Shown here: piece after piece, positions 1 through 7,507 of the stretch
How the letters are laid out: each line of letters starts with the position of its first letter
How positions within the stretch are numbered: position 1 is the stretch's first letter
Assembly (NCBI GenBank): GCA_017628595.1
Contig: JAGBYV010000342.1
Location: forward strand, 1-9,092
Source of the DNA: Alistipes sp.
Lineage (GTDB): Bacteria > Bacteroidota > Bacteroidia > Bacteroidales > Rikenellaceae
Length of the DNA: 9,092 nucleotides
Reading direction: 5' to 3'
The notes under the pieces: generated by a model
Databases searched by the model: none
What the model was told of the DNA's origin: nothing
Seen by the model: the letters and a program-made list of their open reading frames with translations, nothing else
Made by a program: the position numbers and the translations under genes

Positions 1-762
1 GATGCTGGTCGTTGGGCAGCTAACTACGTTGCCGATCAGATTAATGCAAAGGCAAAGACAAGCAGCGAGCCCTTCGTGCTGGGACTCCCCACAGGCTCTA
101 CACCCCTTGGCATGTATGCAGAGCTGATAAATCTCTGCAAGCAGGGCAAGGTTTCGTTCCAGAATGTTATCACATTCAACATGGACGAATATGTTGGACT
201 TCCTGAGGAGCACCCCGAGAGCTACCACTCATTTATGTGGAACAACTTCTTCTCACACGTTGACATCAAGCCCGAGAACGTAAACATCCTTAACGGCAAT
301 GCCGAGGATCTTGCAGCCGAGTGCGAGGCTTACGAGCGCAAAATCGAGGCTGCGGGCGGTATCGACCTCTTTATCGGTGGCGTTGGCGAGGATGGACACC
401 TGGCATTCAACGAACCCTACTCATCACTTAACTCACGCACACGAGTGAAGACTCTCACCGAGGACACCATCATCGTAAATTCGCGTTTCTTTGACAACGA
501 CATCAACAAGGTTCCTAAGCTGGCCCTCACCGTAGGTGTAGGCACTGTATGCTCTGCAAAGCAGGTACTGGTACTGGCCCTGGGACACAAGAAGGCACGC
601 GCCGTACAGCAGTGTGTTGAGGGTGCGGTATCACATGCATGGACTATCACTGCACTACAGATGCACCCCAAGGGCATTATGGTATGCGACGAGGGTGCCG
701 TAGGCGAACTCAAGGTAAATACCTACCGTTACTTCAAGGATATCGAAAAGGATAATTTATAA
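1..762 (+). CDS. nagB: Glucosamine-6-phosphate deaminase (5' partial)
   Basis: This cytoplasmic enzyme converts glucosamine-6-phosphate to fructose-6-phosphate plus ammonia, the last step of amino-sugar catabolism. The frame is open from base 1 and 253 residues are visible. Recalled alignment with E. coli NagB (266 aa) places the first visible codon near E. coli residue 11, so about 10 N-terminal residues lie outside the window; the GTG at 76 is internal, not the start. Counting from base 1, LPTGSTP is at residues 29-35. The catalytic residues match as D62 in [10 protein letters not shown] (E. coli D72) and D131, H133 and E138 in [11 protein letters not shown] (E. coli D141, H143, E148). The allosteric GlcNAc-6-phosphate residues also appear kept: SS at 141-142, R148, K150 and Y244. 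It is probably cotranscribed with deoD, 8 bp downstream. The promoter is outside the window. The family assignment is secure; allosteric activation is inferred. Confidence 0.97.
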   Translation, partial: DAGRWAANYVADQINAKAKTSSEPFVLGLPTGSTPLGMYAELINLCKQGKVSFQNVITFNMDEYVGLPEEHPESYHSFMWNNFFSHVDIKPENVNILNGNAEDLAAECEAYERKIEAAGGIDLFIGGVGEDGHLAFNEPYSSLNSRTRVKTLTEDTIIVNSRFFDNDINKVPKLALTVGVGTVCSAKQVLVLALGHKKARAVQQCVEGAVSHAWTITALQMHPKGIMVCDEGAVGELKVNTYRYFKDIEKDNL

Positions 763-770
763 TTCAATTT

Positions 771-1481
771 ATGGCTAACACTCCCACACCCCACATCGGA
801 GCCATCGAGGGCGAGATTGCTGAGAAGGTAATCATGGCCGGTGATCCGCTACGCGCTAAATTTATGGCCGAGACATTCCTTGAAAACCCCGTGCAGTATA
901 ACTCTGTGCGTGGTATGCTGGGTTTTACGGGCACATACAAGGGCAAACGTGTGTCTGTTCAGGGTCACGGCATGGGTATTCCATCCATTGGTATCTACAC
1001 CTATGAGCTATACAATTTCTACGGTGTGAAGAGCATCATCCGCACAGGCTCGGCCGGAGCTTACCACCCCGACCTTAAGCTCGGCGATGTAATGATTGCC
1101 ATCGGAGCATGCACCGACTCCAACTACGGAGCGCAGTACAACCTGCCGGGCACATTCTCCCCCACGGCCGATTTTGCTCTGGCACGTGCCGCAGTGGAGA
1201 AGGCCGAGCAGATGGGAATACGTTACCGCGTTGGCAATATTCTCTCGAGCGACGTATTCTATGGCGACGATGCGGAGCGATGGAAGGAGTGGCAGAAAAT
1301 GGGCGTAATGGGTGTCGAAATGGAAGCTGCCGCACTCTATATGAACGCAGCACGAAGTGGCAACAAAGCGCTGTGCATCTGCACCGTATCTGACTCATTG
1401 GTAACGGGCGAGGCCTGCACAGCCGAGCAGCGTCAGACATCATTCACAAATATGATGGAGATAGCCTTCGACATTATTTAG
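771..1481 (+). CDS. deoD: Purine nucleoside phosphorylase, DeoD (trimer-of-dimers) type
   Basis: DeoD performs reversible phosphorolysis of purine (deoxy)ribonucleosides to free base and (deoxy)ribose-1-phosphate in the cytoplasm. The 236-aa length fits the family (E. coli 239 aa), and alignment by eye is nearly gap-free with an offset of 4. Visible active-site residues are H8 in TPHI (E. coli H4, supplied by the neighbouring subunit), R28 in GDPLRAK, R47 in [14 protein letters not shown] and R91 in IIRTGSAG for phosphate, E183-M-E185 in VEMEAA for ribose, and the catalytic pair D208 (CTVSD) and R221 (E. coli D204/R217). The D208 pair is the hallmark of enzymes accepting 6-amino as well as 6-oxo purines. 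The ATG at 771 is the natural start because TPHI follows at once; no Shine-Dalgarno is seen, only an A/T-rich spacer. It follows nagB by 8 bp and is closed by a terminator at 1504, suggesting a nagB-deoD transcript. Confidence 0.97.
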   Translation: MANTPTPHIGAIEGEIAEKVIMAGDPLRAKFMAETFLENPVQYNSVRGMLGFTGTYKGKRVSVQGHGMGIPSIGIYTYELYNFYGVKSIIRTGSAGAYHPDLKLGDVMIAIGACTDSNYGAQYNLPGTFSPTADFALARAAVEKAEQMGIRYRVGNILSSDVFYGDDAERWKEWQKMGVMGVEMEAAALYMNAARSGNKALCICTVSDSLVTGEACTAEQRQTSFTNMMEIAFDII

Positions 1482-1503
1482 CACCAAAAAACAATTAAAT
1501 AGA

Positions 1504-1530
1504 GGCGGACAAAATCAAGTCCGCCTTTTT
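1504..1530 (+). terminator. Rho-independent terminator after deoD
   Basis: A 7-bp perfect stem, GGCGGAC (1504-1510) with GTCCGCC (1519-1525), closes an 8-nt A-rich loop and is followed by a run of five T (1526-1530). An A-rich stretch lies just before the stem. It is 22 bp past the deoD stop and separates the nagB-deoD unit from rbsK. Confidence 0.9.
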
Positions 1531-1555
1531 ATTTGCCTAAAAATTGCTATCTTTA
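1526..1555 (+). promoter_or_regulatory. Probable Bacteroidetes-type promoter for rbsK
   Basis: TATCTTTA at 1548-1555 matches the Bacteroidetes -7 consensus TAnnTTTG at all but the last base. At the expected distance upstream there is only a T-run (1526-1530, shared with the deoD terminator). The one true TTTG, at 1532-1535, is just 12 bp from the box, which is too close. Initiation would fall near 1560, leaving a leader of about 12-15 nt before the rbsK ATG at 1574. The call rests mainly on the -7 box and on its place between a terminator and a gene. Confidence 0.45.
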
Positions 1556-1573
1556 CAAAAAACAGATTTTCAG

Positions 1574-2497
1574 ATGAAAAACATTGTAGTCATAGGCAGC
1601 AGTAATACCGACATGGTTGTCAAGACATCACATCTGCCTGCAGGAGGCGAGACTGTTCTGGGTGGCGATTTCTTCATGAACGCCGGAGGCAAGGGGGCCA
1701 ATCAAGCCGTTGCTGCGGCACGCTATGGCAATCGCGTGGTATTTGTCGCAAAGACGGGGGATGACCTGTTCGGAGAGCAGGTACGCCAATCGATGAAGCA
1801 GGATGGCATCGTAACGGACTATGTATTTGTAGATAAAGAGCATCCATCAGGCATCGCACTAATTACAATAGACAAGGATGCCGAGAACTGCATCGTCGTG
1901 GCATCGGGAGCCAACATGTATCTCTCGCCCACCGACATAGACTCGGCAGCACATGAGATTCGCTCGGCCGATGTCGTGCTGATGCAGTTGGAGTGTCATC
2001 CCGATACGGTGAGCTACGCCGCGCACATGGCAGCCCAGGCAGGCGTACCCGTTATTCTGAATCCTGCGCCAGCACCAAGCGAGCCTCTCAGTGCCTCACT
2101 AATGCATAACCTCTATCTCATAACGCCTAACCGCAGTGAGGCTACCAGTCTGTCGGGCATTGAAGTTACGGACATGGAGAGTGCTCAGCGCGCAGCGAAA
2201 GCCATACACGAGATGGGGCCACGCAATGTGATTATCACACTCGGCAGCCAGGGTTCACTCATCTACGACGGCCATACGTTTACGAGTATTGAGGCAACTA
2301 AGGTTAAGGCCGTAGATACCACAGCTGCGGGCGATACATTCAACGGCGTACTGGCAAGTGTCATAGCAGAAGGCCGCAGTCTCGTTGAGGCGGCACATGA
2401 GGCCAGCATAGCTGCCGCGATAAGCGTAACGCGCCTGGGGGCGCAACCTGCAGCACCCAAACGAGCAGAGATTGAAGAGATGAAAAAACGAAAATGA
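1574..2497 (+). CDS. rbsK: Ribokinase (PfkB family)
   Basis: This cytoplasmic kinase phosphorylates D-ribose with ATP to ribose-5-phosphate, which enters the pentose phosphate and nucleotide pathways. The 307-aa product (E. coli RbsK 309 aa) has the family order: substrate-binding GSSNTDMVV at residues 8-16, the PfkB signature GGKGANQAVAAAR near 38-50, MQLE, NPAPAP, ITPNRSEA, the ATP-site stretch ITLGSQGS, and the second signature DTTAAGDTFNG with catalytic base D254. The C-terminal VTRLGAQPA also matches ribokinase. The frame is open back to a TTG at 1544, but ATG 1574 is preferred: MKNIVVIGSSN begins at the usual family position and the longer form would start inside the promoter box. Two stops in tandem (TGA, TAG) end it, then a strong terminator, so it is likely a single-gene unit. 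No ribose transporter is adjacent. A related deoxyribokinase specificity cannot be excluded from sequence alone. Confidence 0.94.
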   Translation: MKNIVVIGSSNTDMVVKTSHLPAGGETVLGGDFFMNAGGKGANQAVAAARYGNRVVFVAKTGDDLFGEQVRQSMKQDGIVTDYVFVDKEHPSGIALITIDKDAENCIVVASGANMYLSPTDIDSAAHEIRSADVVLMQLECHPDTVSYAAHMAAQAGVPVILNPAPAPSEPLSASLMHNLYLITPNRSEATSLSGIEVTDMESAQRAAKAIHEMGPRNVIITLGSQGSLIYDGHTFTSIEATKVKAVDTTAAGDTFNGVLASVIAEGRSLVEAAHEASIAAAISVTRLGAQPAAPKRAEIEEMKKRK

Positions 2498-2509
2498 TAG
2501 ATTAACAGG

Positions 2510-2539
2510 GCCTGTCACTATATATTGACAGGCTTTTTT
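2510..2539 (+). terminator. Rho-independent terminator after rbsK
   Basis: A perfect 8-bp stem, GCCTGTCA (2510-2517) with TGACAGGC (2526-2533), encloses an 8-nt loop of alternating T and A and is followed by six T (2534-2539). It lies 12 bp beyond the rbsK stop codon and insulates it from the receptor gene downstream. Confidence 0.93.
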
Positions 2540-2572
2540 CATATAAAACATCCTCAAATCAGCATTTTTTAC

Positions 2573-2580
2573 TACCTTTA
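2573..2580 (+). promoter_or_regulatory. Candidate -7 box for the receptor-malQ unit
   Basis: TACCTTTA matches the Bacteroidetes -7 consensus TAnnTTTG except for the final base, and is almost identical to the box before rbsK (TATCTTTA). No TTTG -33 element is visible at 17-21 bp upstream, so this may be a weak or activator-dependent promoter. Transcription would begin around 2586-2588, giving a leader of about 45 nt that contains the palindrome at 2594-2607. Confidence 0.4.
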
Positions 2581-2593
2581 CGGCAATATTGTC

Positions 2594-2607
2594 TTTCCAT
2601 ATGGAAA
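2594..2607. promoter_or_regulatory. Perfect 14-bp palindrome, candidate operator
   Basis: TTTCCATATGGAAA equals its own reverse complement over all 14 bases. It begins 13 bp after the candidate -7 box and ends 24 bp before the receptor ATG, a position where a bound dimeric repressor would block transcription of the receptor-malQ unit. As RNA it could form at best a 5-bp stem with an ATAT loop and no T-run follows, so a DNA-binding site is likelier than a terminator. No regulator gene lies in the window, so its function is inferred from symmetry and position only. Confidence 0.4.
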
Positions 2608-2631
2608 TACTTACTAACAAAGAACATAAAT

Positions 2632-5040
2632 ATGAGAAGTTTTACACTTACTATTTTGGCTATTCTGTGTGCCACAACGCTTTTTGCTCAAAGCTCACCC
2701 GCAGTTAAGGGTCGTGTGGTGGATGCCGTAACGGGCAAAGCCATAGAGTATGCCGATGTGATTATCACCGACGCGCAGAATAACACCATAGCCTCGGCAT
2801 GGGTGCGAGATGGCGCATTCACTATCGACCGCGTGCGTGACGGAGAGTATGTGCTTACCGTTATGCTGGTTGGTTATCAGCCTTTTATGAGCGACCCCAT
2901 TGCTTTTGGCAACGGCAAGAGCATTGATATGGGAACCATATCGCTTGCCATGGCCGAGACTGGCCTTGAGGAGGTAGTCGTTACGGGCGAGAAGAGCAAG
3001 ATCATATATAAGCTTGACCGCCAGACCATCAGCGGCTCATCTACACTCGCTGCATCGGGTGGTACAGCAGCCGACGTACTGCGCACATCACCTTCGATTC
3101 GCGTAGATGCCGATGGTGGCGTATCATTCCGCGGAAGCTCGGGTTTCCTTGTATATGTCGACGGTAAGGAGAGTCCCCTGTCGCTTCAGCAGATTCCCGC
3201 ATCAAATATCGCCGACATTGAGATCATCACAACGCCTTCGGCTCGCTACAAGACCGAGGGTGATGCAGGTATTATCAACATCATCACCAAGCGCCTCACA
3301 ACCGACGGTTTCAGTGGCTCGTTCAATGCCGCAGGTAGCACAATAGGCACATGGAATGCAGACGTTCTGCTTAACTACCGCAAGGGCGCAAGCCGCTGGT
3401 ATATCGGAGGTGCTGGTTCGGAGATTCGCGGTAATAGTGATTTCGACCAGACAAAGATCATCTCGGTAGATGGCGATGAGACAAAATCGGTAGCCGACGG
3501 TACTCGTATGAGTATCAACGCATCATACATTGGCCGCGCAGGATGGGAGTTGAACAAGAACAATCACAAGCTTTTAGTTGAGTTCCAGGCCGGCATGCTG
3601 AAGACAACACGCGGTGGTGATATGCTATATGACGATTACCGCAAGTTGAACGGTGCTACAGAGTATGAGGTCAACAGCTACAACAGCAAGGACCGATACG
3701 AGTTGGAGCGTCATCTCACTCAAATCTCTACAGACTACGTATGGAAACTCAACGAGCGTGGCGACAACTTCTCTATCGTGGGTCGTCTGCGCTACGATGG
3801 CTATGCACTGGAGTATACCGAGAGTAACATGTTCGACTTCAGCGGTGTGCGCCACGAGGGTACACGAGGTTATGAGAAGGAGCACCACTGGGATTTCGAC
3901 GGTACAGCCAACTACAACATCAACTACCGCGAAAACGGCAAGTTGGACATCGGTTACCAATACACCTCATATAGCGAGCATGGCGACTACACCTTCCGTG
4001 AGTGGGACAACAACAAGCAGGCCTTCTTCAATCGAGATGACCTCTATGCCCCCTTCTTCTATCGTCGTCAGATTCATTCGGCATACGCCATGCTGACCGA
4101 TCAGTTTGGACCTTTGGCCGTTGAGGCGGGTGTTCGCGCTGACCACACCATCGACCATATGGATATCGAGGTTCAGGATCCCAACAACCGCTACCGCTAC
4201 ATCAAGCGCACGGAGCTCTTCCCCTCGGCTCACGTTTCATATGCAGCCCCGGGCAACAACGTCATCTCGGCCGGCTACTCATATCGTACAAGCCGCCCCG
4301 GTATCTGGCAGCTTGAGCCCTACATCACCTATGAGGACTACTATACAATGAAAACGGGTAACCCCGACATCAACCCCGAGTACATTCACTCTGCCGAAAT
4401 CGGTTACCGCAAGACCATTGCCGAGGAGCATACAATTTCATTCACGGGTTACTACCGCCACCGTAAGGGTGTGCGTGAGACTATCCGTGTGGCACATAAG
4501 CCCGGCGTAACACTCGACTCGCTGATCAATGCAGGTAACGACCGCACATGGGGTATCGAGATGAATGCCCACGTTAAGGCTACTCGCTGGTGGAGCATGA
4601 CCATCAATGCCAGCCTGTTCGACTATAAGTTCACTGCCGACTACGAGGGTTGCACCTCTGCTGCCAATACGGGCTATACAGCTATGATGATGAACAACTT
4701 CACGCTGGGCAAGAATACACGTATGCAGTTTGATGCTAACGTTGTAGGTCCCACCGTGCTTACGCAGGGTCGCGAGGATGCATACTGCTACTTCGATCTG
4801 GCTCTACGCCAACAACTGTTCAAAAACAAGGTATCCGCCTCGCTTGTCTTCCACGACGTATTCCGCACGGCACGATACAACAACTACCGCATATCGCCCA
4901 CGCTGCACTCAACAACGCACGTACGACCGCGATATCCGAATATAATGCTCTCGCTGAGCTATGCCTTCAACTCGAAGACCAAGGAACACGGTGGAGGAAA
5001 GGTATCTTCTGGCGCAGCGTTTGAGGGTAAGGACTTCTAA
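2632..5040 (+). CDS. TonB-dependent outer-membrane receptor with N-terminal CarboxypepD_reg-like domain (outer membrane beta-barrel family)
   Basis: An 802-aa outer-membrane transporter powered by TonB; the substrate is not readable from sequence. Residues 1-20 form a signal peptide with cleavage expected after TTLFAQ. Residues 24-105 are a carboxypeptidase-regulatory-like beta-sandwich (VKGRVVDAVTGKAIEYADV through GEYVLTVMLVGYQPF). LEEVVVTGE at 112-120 resembles a TonB box. The plug spans about 120-222, with ADVLRTSPSIRVDADGGVSF, FLVYVDGKE and the typical GDAGIINIITKR at 210-221. From about 226 to 780 there are alternating, aromatic-rich strands with charged turns typical of a 22-strand barrel. 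A hydrophilic tail ends in Phe. The plug pattern fits the OMP_b-brl_3 type more than SusC: the protein is shorter than usual SusC proteins and no SusD gene is adjacent. malQ follows after 10 bp, so cotranscription is likely. A glycan, metal-chelate or peptide substrate are all possible. The family call is firm. Confidence 0.92.
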   Translation: MRSFTLTILAILCATTLFAQSSPAVKGRVVDAVTGKAIEYADVIITDAQNNTIASAWVRDGAFTIDRVRDGEYVLTVMLVGYQPFMSDPIAFGNGKSIDMGTISLAMAETGLEEVVVTGEKSKIIYKLDRQTISGSSTLAASGGTAADVLRTSPSIRVDADGGVSFRGSSGFLVYVDGKESPLSLQQIPASNIADIEIITTPSARYKTEGDAGIINIITKRLTTDGFSGSFNAAGSTIGTWNADVLLNYRKGASRWYIGGAGSEIRGNSDFDQTKIISVDGDETKSVADGTRMSINASYIGRAGWELNKNNHKLLVEFQAGMLKTTRGGDMLYDDYRKLNGATEYEVNSYNSKDRYELERHLTQISTDYVWKLNERGDNFSIVGRLRYDGYALEYTESNMFDFSGVRHEGTRGYEKEHHWDFDGTANYNINYRENGKLDIGYQYTSYSEHGDYTFREWDNNKQAFFNRDDLYAPFFYRRQIHSAYAMLTDQFGPLAVEAGVRADHTIDHMDIEVQDPNNRYRYIKRTELFPSAHVSYAAPGNNVISAGYSYRTSRPGIWQLEPYITYEDYYTMKTGNPDINPEYIHSAEIGYRKTIAEEHTISFTGYYRHRKGVRETIRVAHKPGVTLDSLINAGNDRTWGIEMNAHVKATRWWSMTINASLFDYKFTADYEGCTSAANTGYTAMMMNNFTLGKNTRMQFDANVVGPTVLTQGREDAYCYFDLALRQQLFKNKVSASLVFHDVFRTARYNNYRISPTLHSTTHVRPRYPNIMLSLSYAFNSKTKEHGGGKVSSGAAFEGKDF

Positions 5041-5050
5041 AAGCAATATA

Positions 5051-7498
5051 ATGAAAGTAACGTTTCGTATCGAATATTTCACAACTGATGTGCTGCACAT
5101 TCGCTTTAAGCGGGGTGCAGCACTTGCTATGCATAGTGCCGGTAACGGACAATGGCACATATCACTCGACATTACTGCGGGTGGTACATATCGGTACGAA
5201 GTGCATAGTATCTCAGGAGAGATTCTTCGCGCAGAGACTCAAGAGCACAGATTTGAGCCTGCCGGCACGAGTGTGGAGATCTTCGATCGATGGTTCGACA
5301 GCGCAGGCAACGAGCCTTTCTACTCTACACTCTTTACCGAGAGCGTATTTCGCAGAGAGGATCCCGCACCGAACCCCAAGTGTGAGAGTGGAGCGATTCT
5401 GCTTGAGGTGGAAGCTCCGCAGGTGCGTAGCACCGAGTTGGTGGCTATCGTAGGTGCACACCCAGCGCTTGGCGCATGGGATGCTACGCAGGCTCGCATC
5501 CTTAGCGATGCGCAAGCACCACTGTGGCGTTGCTCAATACCATACAACGTCGCGGGGAGCGAATATAAATTCATCATTGTAGACAAGCGCTCCCACACCC
5601 TTAAATACTTTGAGGATGGAGAGAATCGCCTGCTGCCCACACCACATGAAGAGTGTGCCATTGTGCAAGGTCTGCGCTTTCGTGACAGCCGCGAGAAGTG
5701 GCGCGGCGCGGGTGTTGCCATACCCGTATTCTCGCTACGCAGCGCTGAGGGTTGGGGTTGCGGAGAGTTCTGTGACCTGAAAGCGATGGCCGACTGGGCA
5801 TCAGCGGTTGGGATGTCCATCATTCAAGTGTTGCCTGTAAACGACACTACATCGAGTGGCACATGGCGAGATTCATATCCATATAACGCCATATCATCCT
5901 TTGCTCTGCATCCCATGTACATATCACCTCGCGAGGTTGTAAAGGCGTGTAGCCGCTATGCCACACTAGCCCTGCGCAAGCAGATGCGAGATGCGCTGGA
6001 AAAATACTCTGTACAGGGTGCACGGCTCAACGCACTAAGTGCCGTGGATTATGAGGCAACAACCAGATTAAAGGAGAGATTTCTTCGCAAGATATATACA
6101 CTGTGCGGTGATCAGATATTGGCTTCGCGCAGTTTCGAGCGATTCTTCAAGCAGAGCCGCGAGTGGCTCCTGCCATATGCCGTATTCTGCGCACTGCGTG
6201 ACAAGTACTCTTCCGACAAGAGCCAGTGGGGAGAGTTGGAGCAATACGATGAGCAGCGAGCCGAAGCCTTTGCACAGAAGGAGGCTAAAAGAGTAGGATA
6301 CTACTACTTTGTGCAATATCTGCTCGATAAGCAGCTGACAGAGGTACGCGACTACGCCCATAAGATAGGTATAACGCTCAAGGGCGATATCCCCATTGGC
6401 GTTGCTCCGACGAGTGTGGATGTGTGGTGTGCACCGCACCTCTTCAACCTCTCGGTCTCTGCCGGTGCTCCACCCGATACCTTTGCCGAGGATGGGCAGA
6501 ATTGGGGATTCCCCACATACAATTGGGCACGTATGCGCGAAGATGGCTATGCATGGTGGTGTGCCCGACTGCGCAAGATGGCTCGCTACTTCGACGCCTA
6601 CCGCATAGATCATATCCTCGGATTCTTCCGCATATGGGAGGTGCCGCGCACAGAGCGCAGTGCCATACTTGGATATTTCAACCCCTCAAAGCCATACAGC
6701 GAGGAGGAGATCACCTCTTCTGGATTCTACTTTAATGCTGAAAAGCAGACAATAAACAAAGAGAATCCCAAGGATGTACTCTTCATTCGTTACCCCTACG
6801 AAGAGGGCTATGTGCCTCGCATCGAGGGCTACAAGACCAAGATGTATCAACAGCTCGACAAAGAGCAACAAGAGGCTTATATGCGCCTGCATGAGGATTT
6901 CTTCTATCACCGCCACAACGAGTTCTGGCGCGAGAATGCCATGCGCCGTCTGCCGGCACTGATGCAGACAACCCGAATGCTTACATGCGGCGAGGATTTG
7001 GGAATGATTCCCGCATGCGTGCCTGATGTAATGGCACAGGAGCATATCCTCTCACTCGAAATAGAGCGTATGCCCAAGCAGATGGGGCTTGCATTTGGCA
7101 ACACACGTCACTACCCCTACCTCTCGGTGGCAGCCACATCTACCCACGACATGTCCACGATTCGTGGATGGTGGCGCGAGGACAAGGCTCTGACACAGCG
7201 TTACTGGAGCGAAGTACTTCATCGTGAAGGCGTTGCCGAAAAGGAGTGCTCGGGTAAAACAGCCGCGCAGATCATTGAACGAGAGATGCTATCGGGCTCC
7301 ATGTTTGCCATTCTGCCCCTGCAGGATTGGCTCTCCATCGATGAGCGCCTGCGACTTACGGACCCCGATGCCGAGCGAATCAACATCCCGGCCGACCCGA
7401 ACCACTATTGGCGCTATCGCATGCATATCACACTTGAGCAGTTGATATCAGAGGATGAATTCAGCGAGCAAGTACGTTCACTGGTAGCTCTGCGATAA
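5051..7498 (+). CDS. malQ: 4-alpha-glucanotransferase, CBM20-CBM20-GH77 (DPE2-type amylomaltase)
   Basis: This cytoplasmic disproportionating enzyme transfers alpha-1,4-glucan segments between malto-oligosaccharides and releases glucose, in starch or glycogen use. The 815-aa product has no signal peptide. Residues 1-100 look like a shortened CBM20 and 114-212 like a full starch-binding CBM20 (GAHPALGAWD at 136-145, FEDGENR at 187-193). GH77 runs from about 220 to 805, with DSYPYNAISSFALHP at 274-288. Catalytic residues by motif are nucleophile D520 (YRIDHILGFF), acid/base E648 (CGEDLG) and D700 (STHDMS). D520 and E648 are 128 residues apart, against 47 in Thermus amylomaltase (D293/E340 as I recall), which marks the plant-DPE2-like branch with an insert. 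The frame is open back to 4961, but ATG 5051 is preferred because the upstream part lies in the receptor gene and CBM20 starts at MKVTFRIEY. It follows the receptor by 10 bp. Confidence 0.95.
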   Translation: MKVTFRIEYFTTDVLHIRFKRGAALAMHSAGNGQWHISLDITAGGTYRYEVHSISGEILRAETQEHRFEPAGTSVEIFDRWFDSAGNEPFYSTLFTESVFRREDPAPNPKCESGAILLEVEAPQVRSTELVAIVGAHPALGAWDATQARILSDAQAPLWRCSIPYNVAGSEYKFIIVDKRSHTLKYFEDGENRLLPTPHEECAIVQGLRFRDSREKWRGAGVAIPVFSLRSAEGWGCGEFCDLKAMADWASAVGMSIIQVLPVNDTTSSGTWRDSYPYNAISSFALHPMYISPREVVKACSRYATLALRKQMRDALEKYSVQGARLNALSAVDYEATTRLKERFLRKIYTLCGDQILASRSFERFFKQSREWLLPYAVFCALRDKYSSDKSQWGELEQYDEQRAEAFAQKEAKRVGYYYFVQYLLDKQLTEVRDYAHKIGITLKGDIPIGVAPTSVDVWCAPHLFNLSVSAGAPPDTFAEDGQNWGFPTYNWARMREDGYAWWCARLRKMARYFDAYRIDHILGFFRIWEVPRTERSAILGYFNPSKPYSEEEITSSGFYFNAEKQTINKENPKDVLFIRYPYEEGYVPRIEGYKTKMYQQLDKEQQEAYMRLHEDFFYHRHNEFWRENAMRRLPALMQTTRMLTCGEDLGMIPACVPDVMAQEHILSLEIERMPKQMGLAFGNTRHYPYLSVAATSTHDMSTIRGWWREDKALTQRYWSEVLHREGVAEKECSGKTAAQIIEREMLSGSMFAILPLQDWLSIDERLRLTDPDAERINIPADPNHYWRYRMHITLEQLISEDEFSEQVRSLVALR

Positions 7499-7507
7499 AG
7501 TATAGAC

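Noticed and set aside
1532..1535. TTTG as the -33 element of the rbsK promoter.
   Set aside because: It lies only 12 bp from the -7-like box, shorter than the spacing of about 17-21 bp known for Bacteroidetes promoters.
2601..2708. A 35-codon upstream reading frame whose ATG lies in the centre of the palindrome and which overlaps the receptor start out of frame.
   Set aside because: The peptide has no recognisable feature, the overlap covers the receptor's signal-peptide codons, and an ATG falls there simply because the palindrome contains CATATG. It could matter for translation control, but nothing supports that.
3625..3960. A 111-codon Val-rich minus-strand frame inside the receptor barrel.
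   Set aside because: The Val/Leu richness is the complement of the Asn/Tyr/Asp-rich barrel codons (for example AAC to GTT); there is no independent evidence for a gene.
4971..5040. A hydrophilic tail of about 23 residues after the last apparent barrel strand of the receptor, suspected as a frameshift or fusion.
   Set aside because: The tail ends in Phe, the stop is followed directly by malQ, and short polar tails are common in this receptor type. There is no sign of a broken frame.
4961..5050. A 30-residue N-terminal extension of malQ inside the end of the receptor gene.
   Set aside because: The extension is Arg-rich shadow sequence of the receptor's last codons, and the CBM20 fold begins at the ATG at 5051.
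6068..6613. A 181-codon open frame on the minus strand within malQ.
   Set aside because: It is fully antisense to the conserved GH77 core, has no promoter or family motif, and reads as a mirror of the malQ codons.
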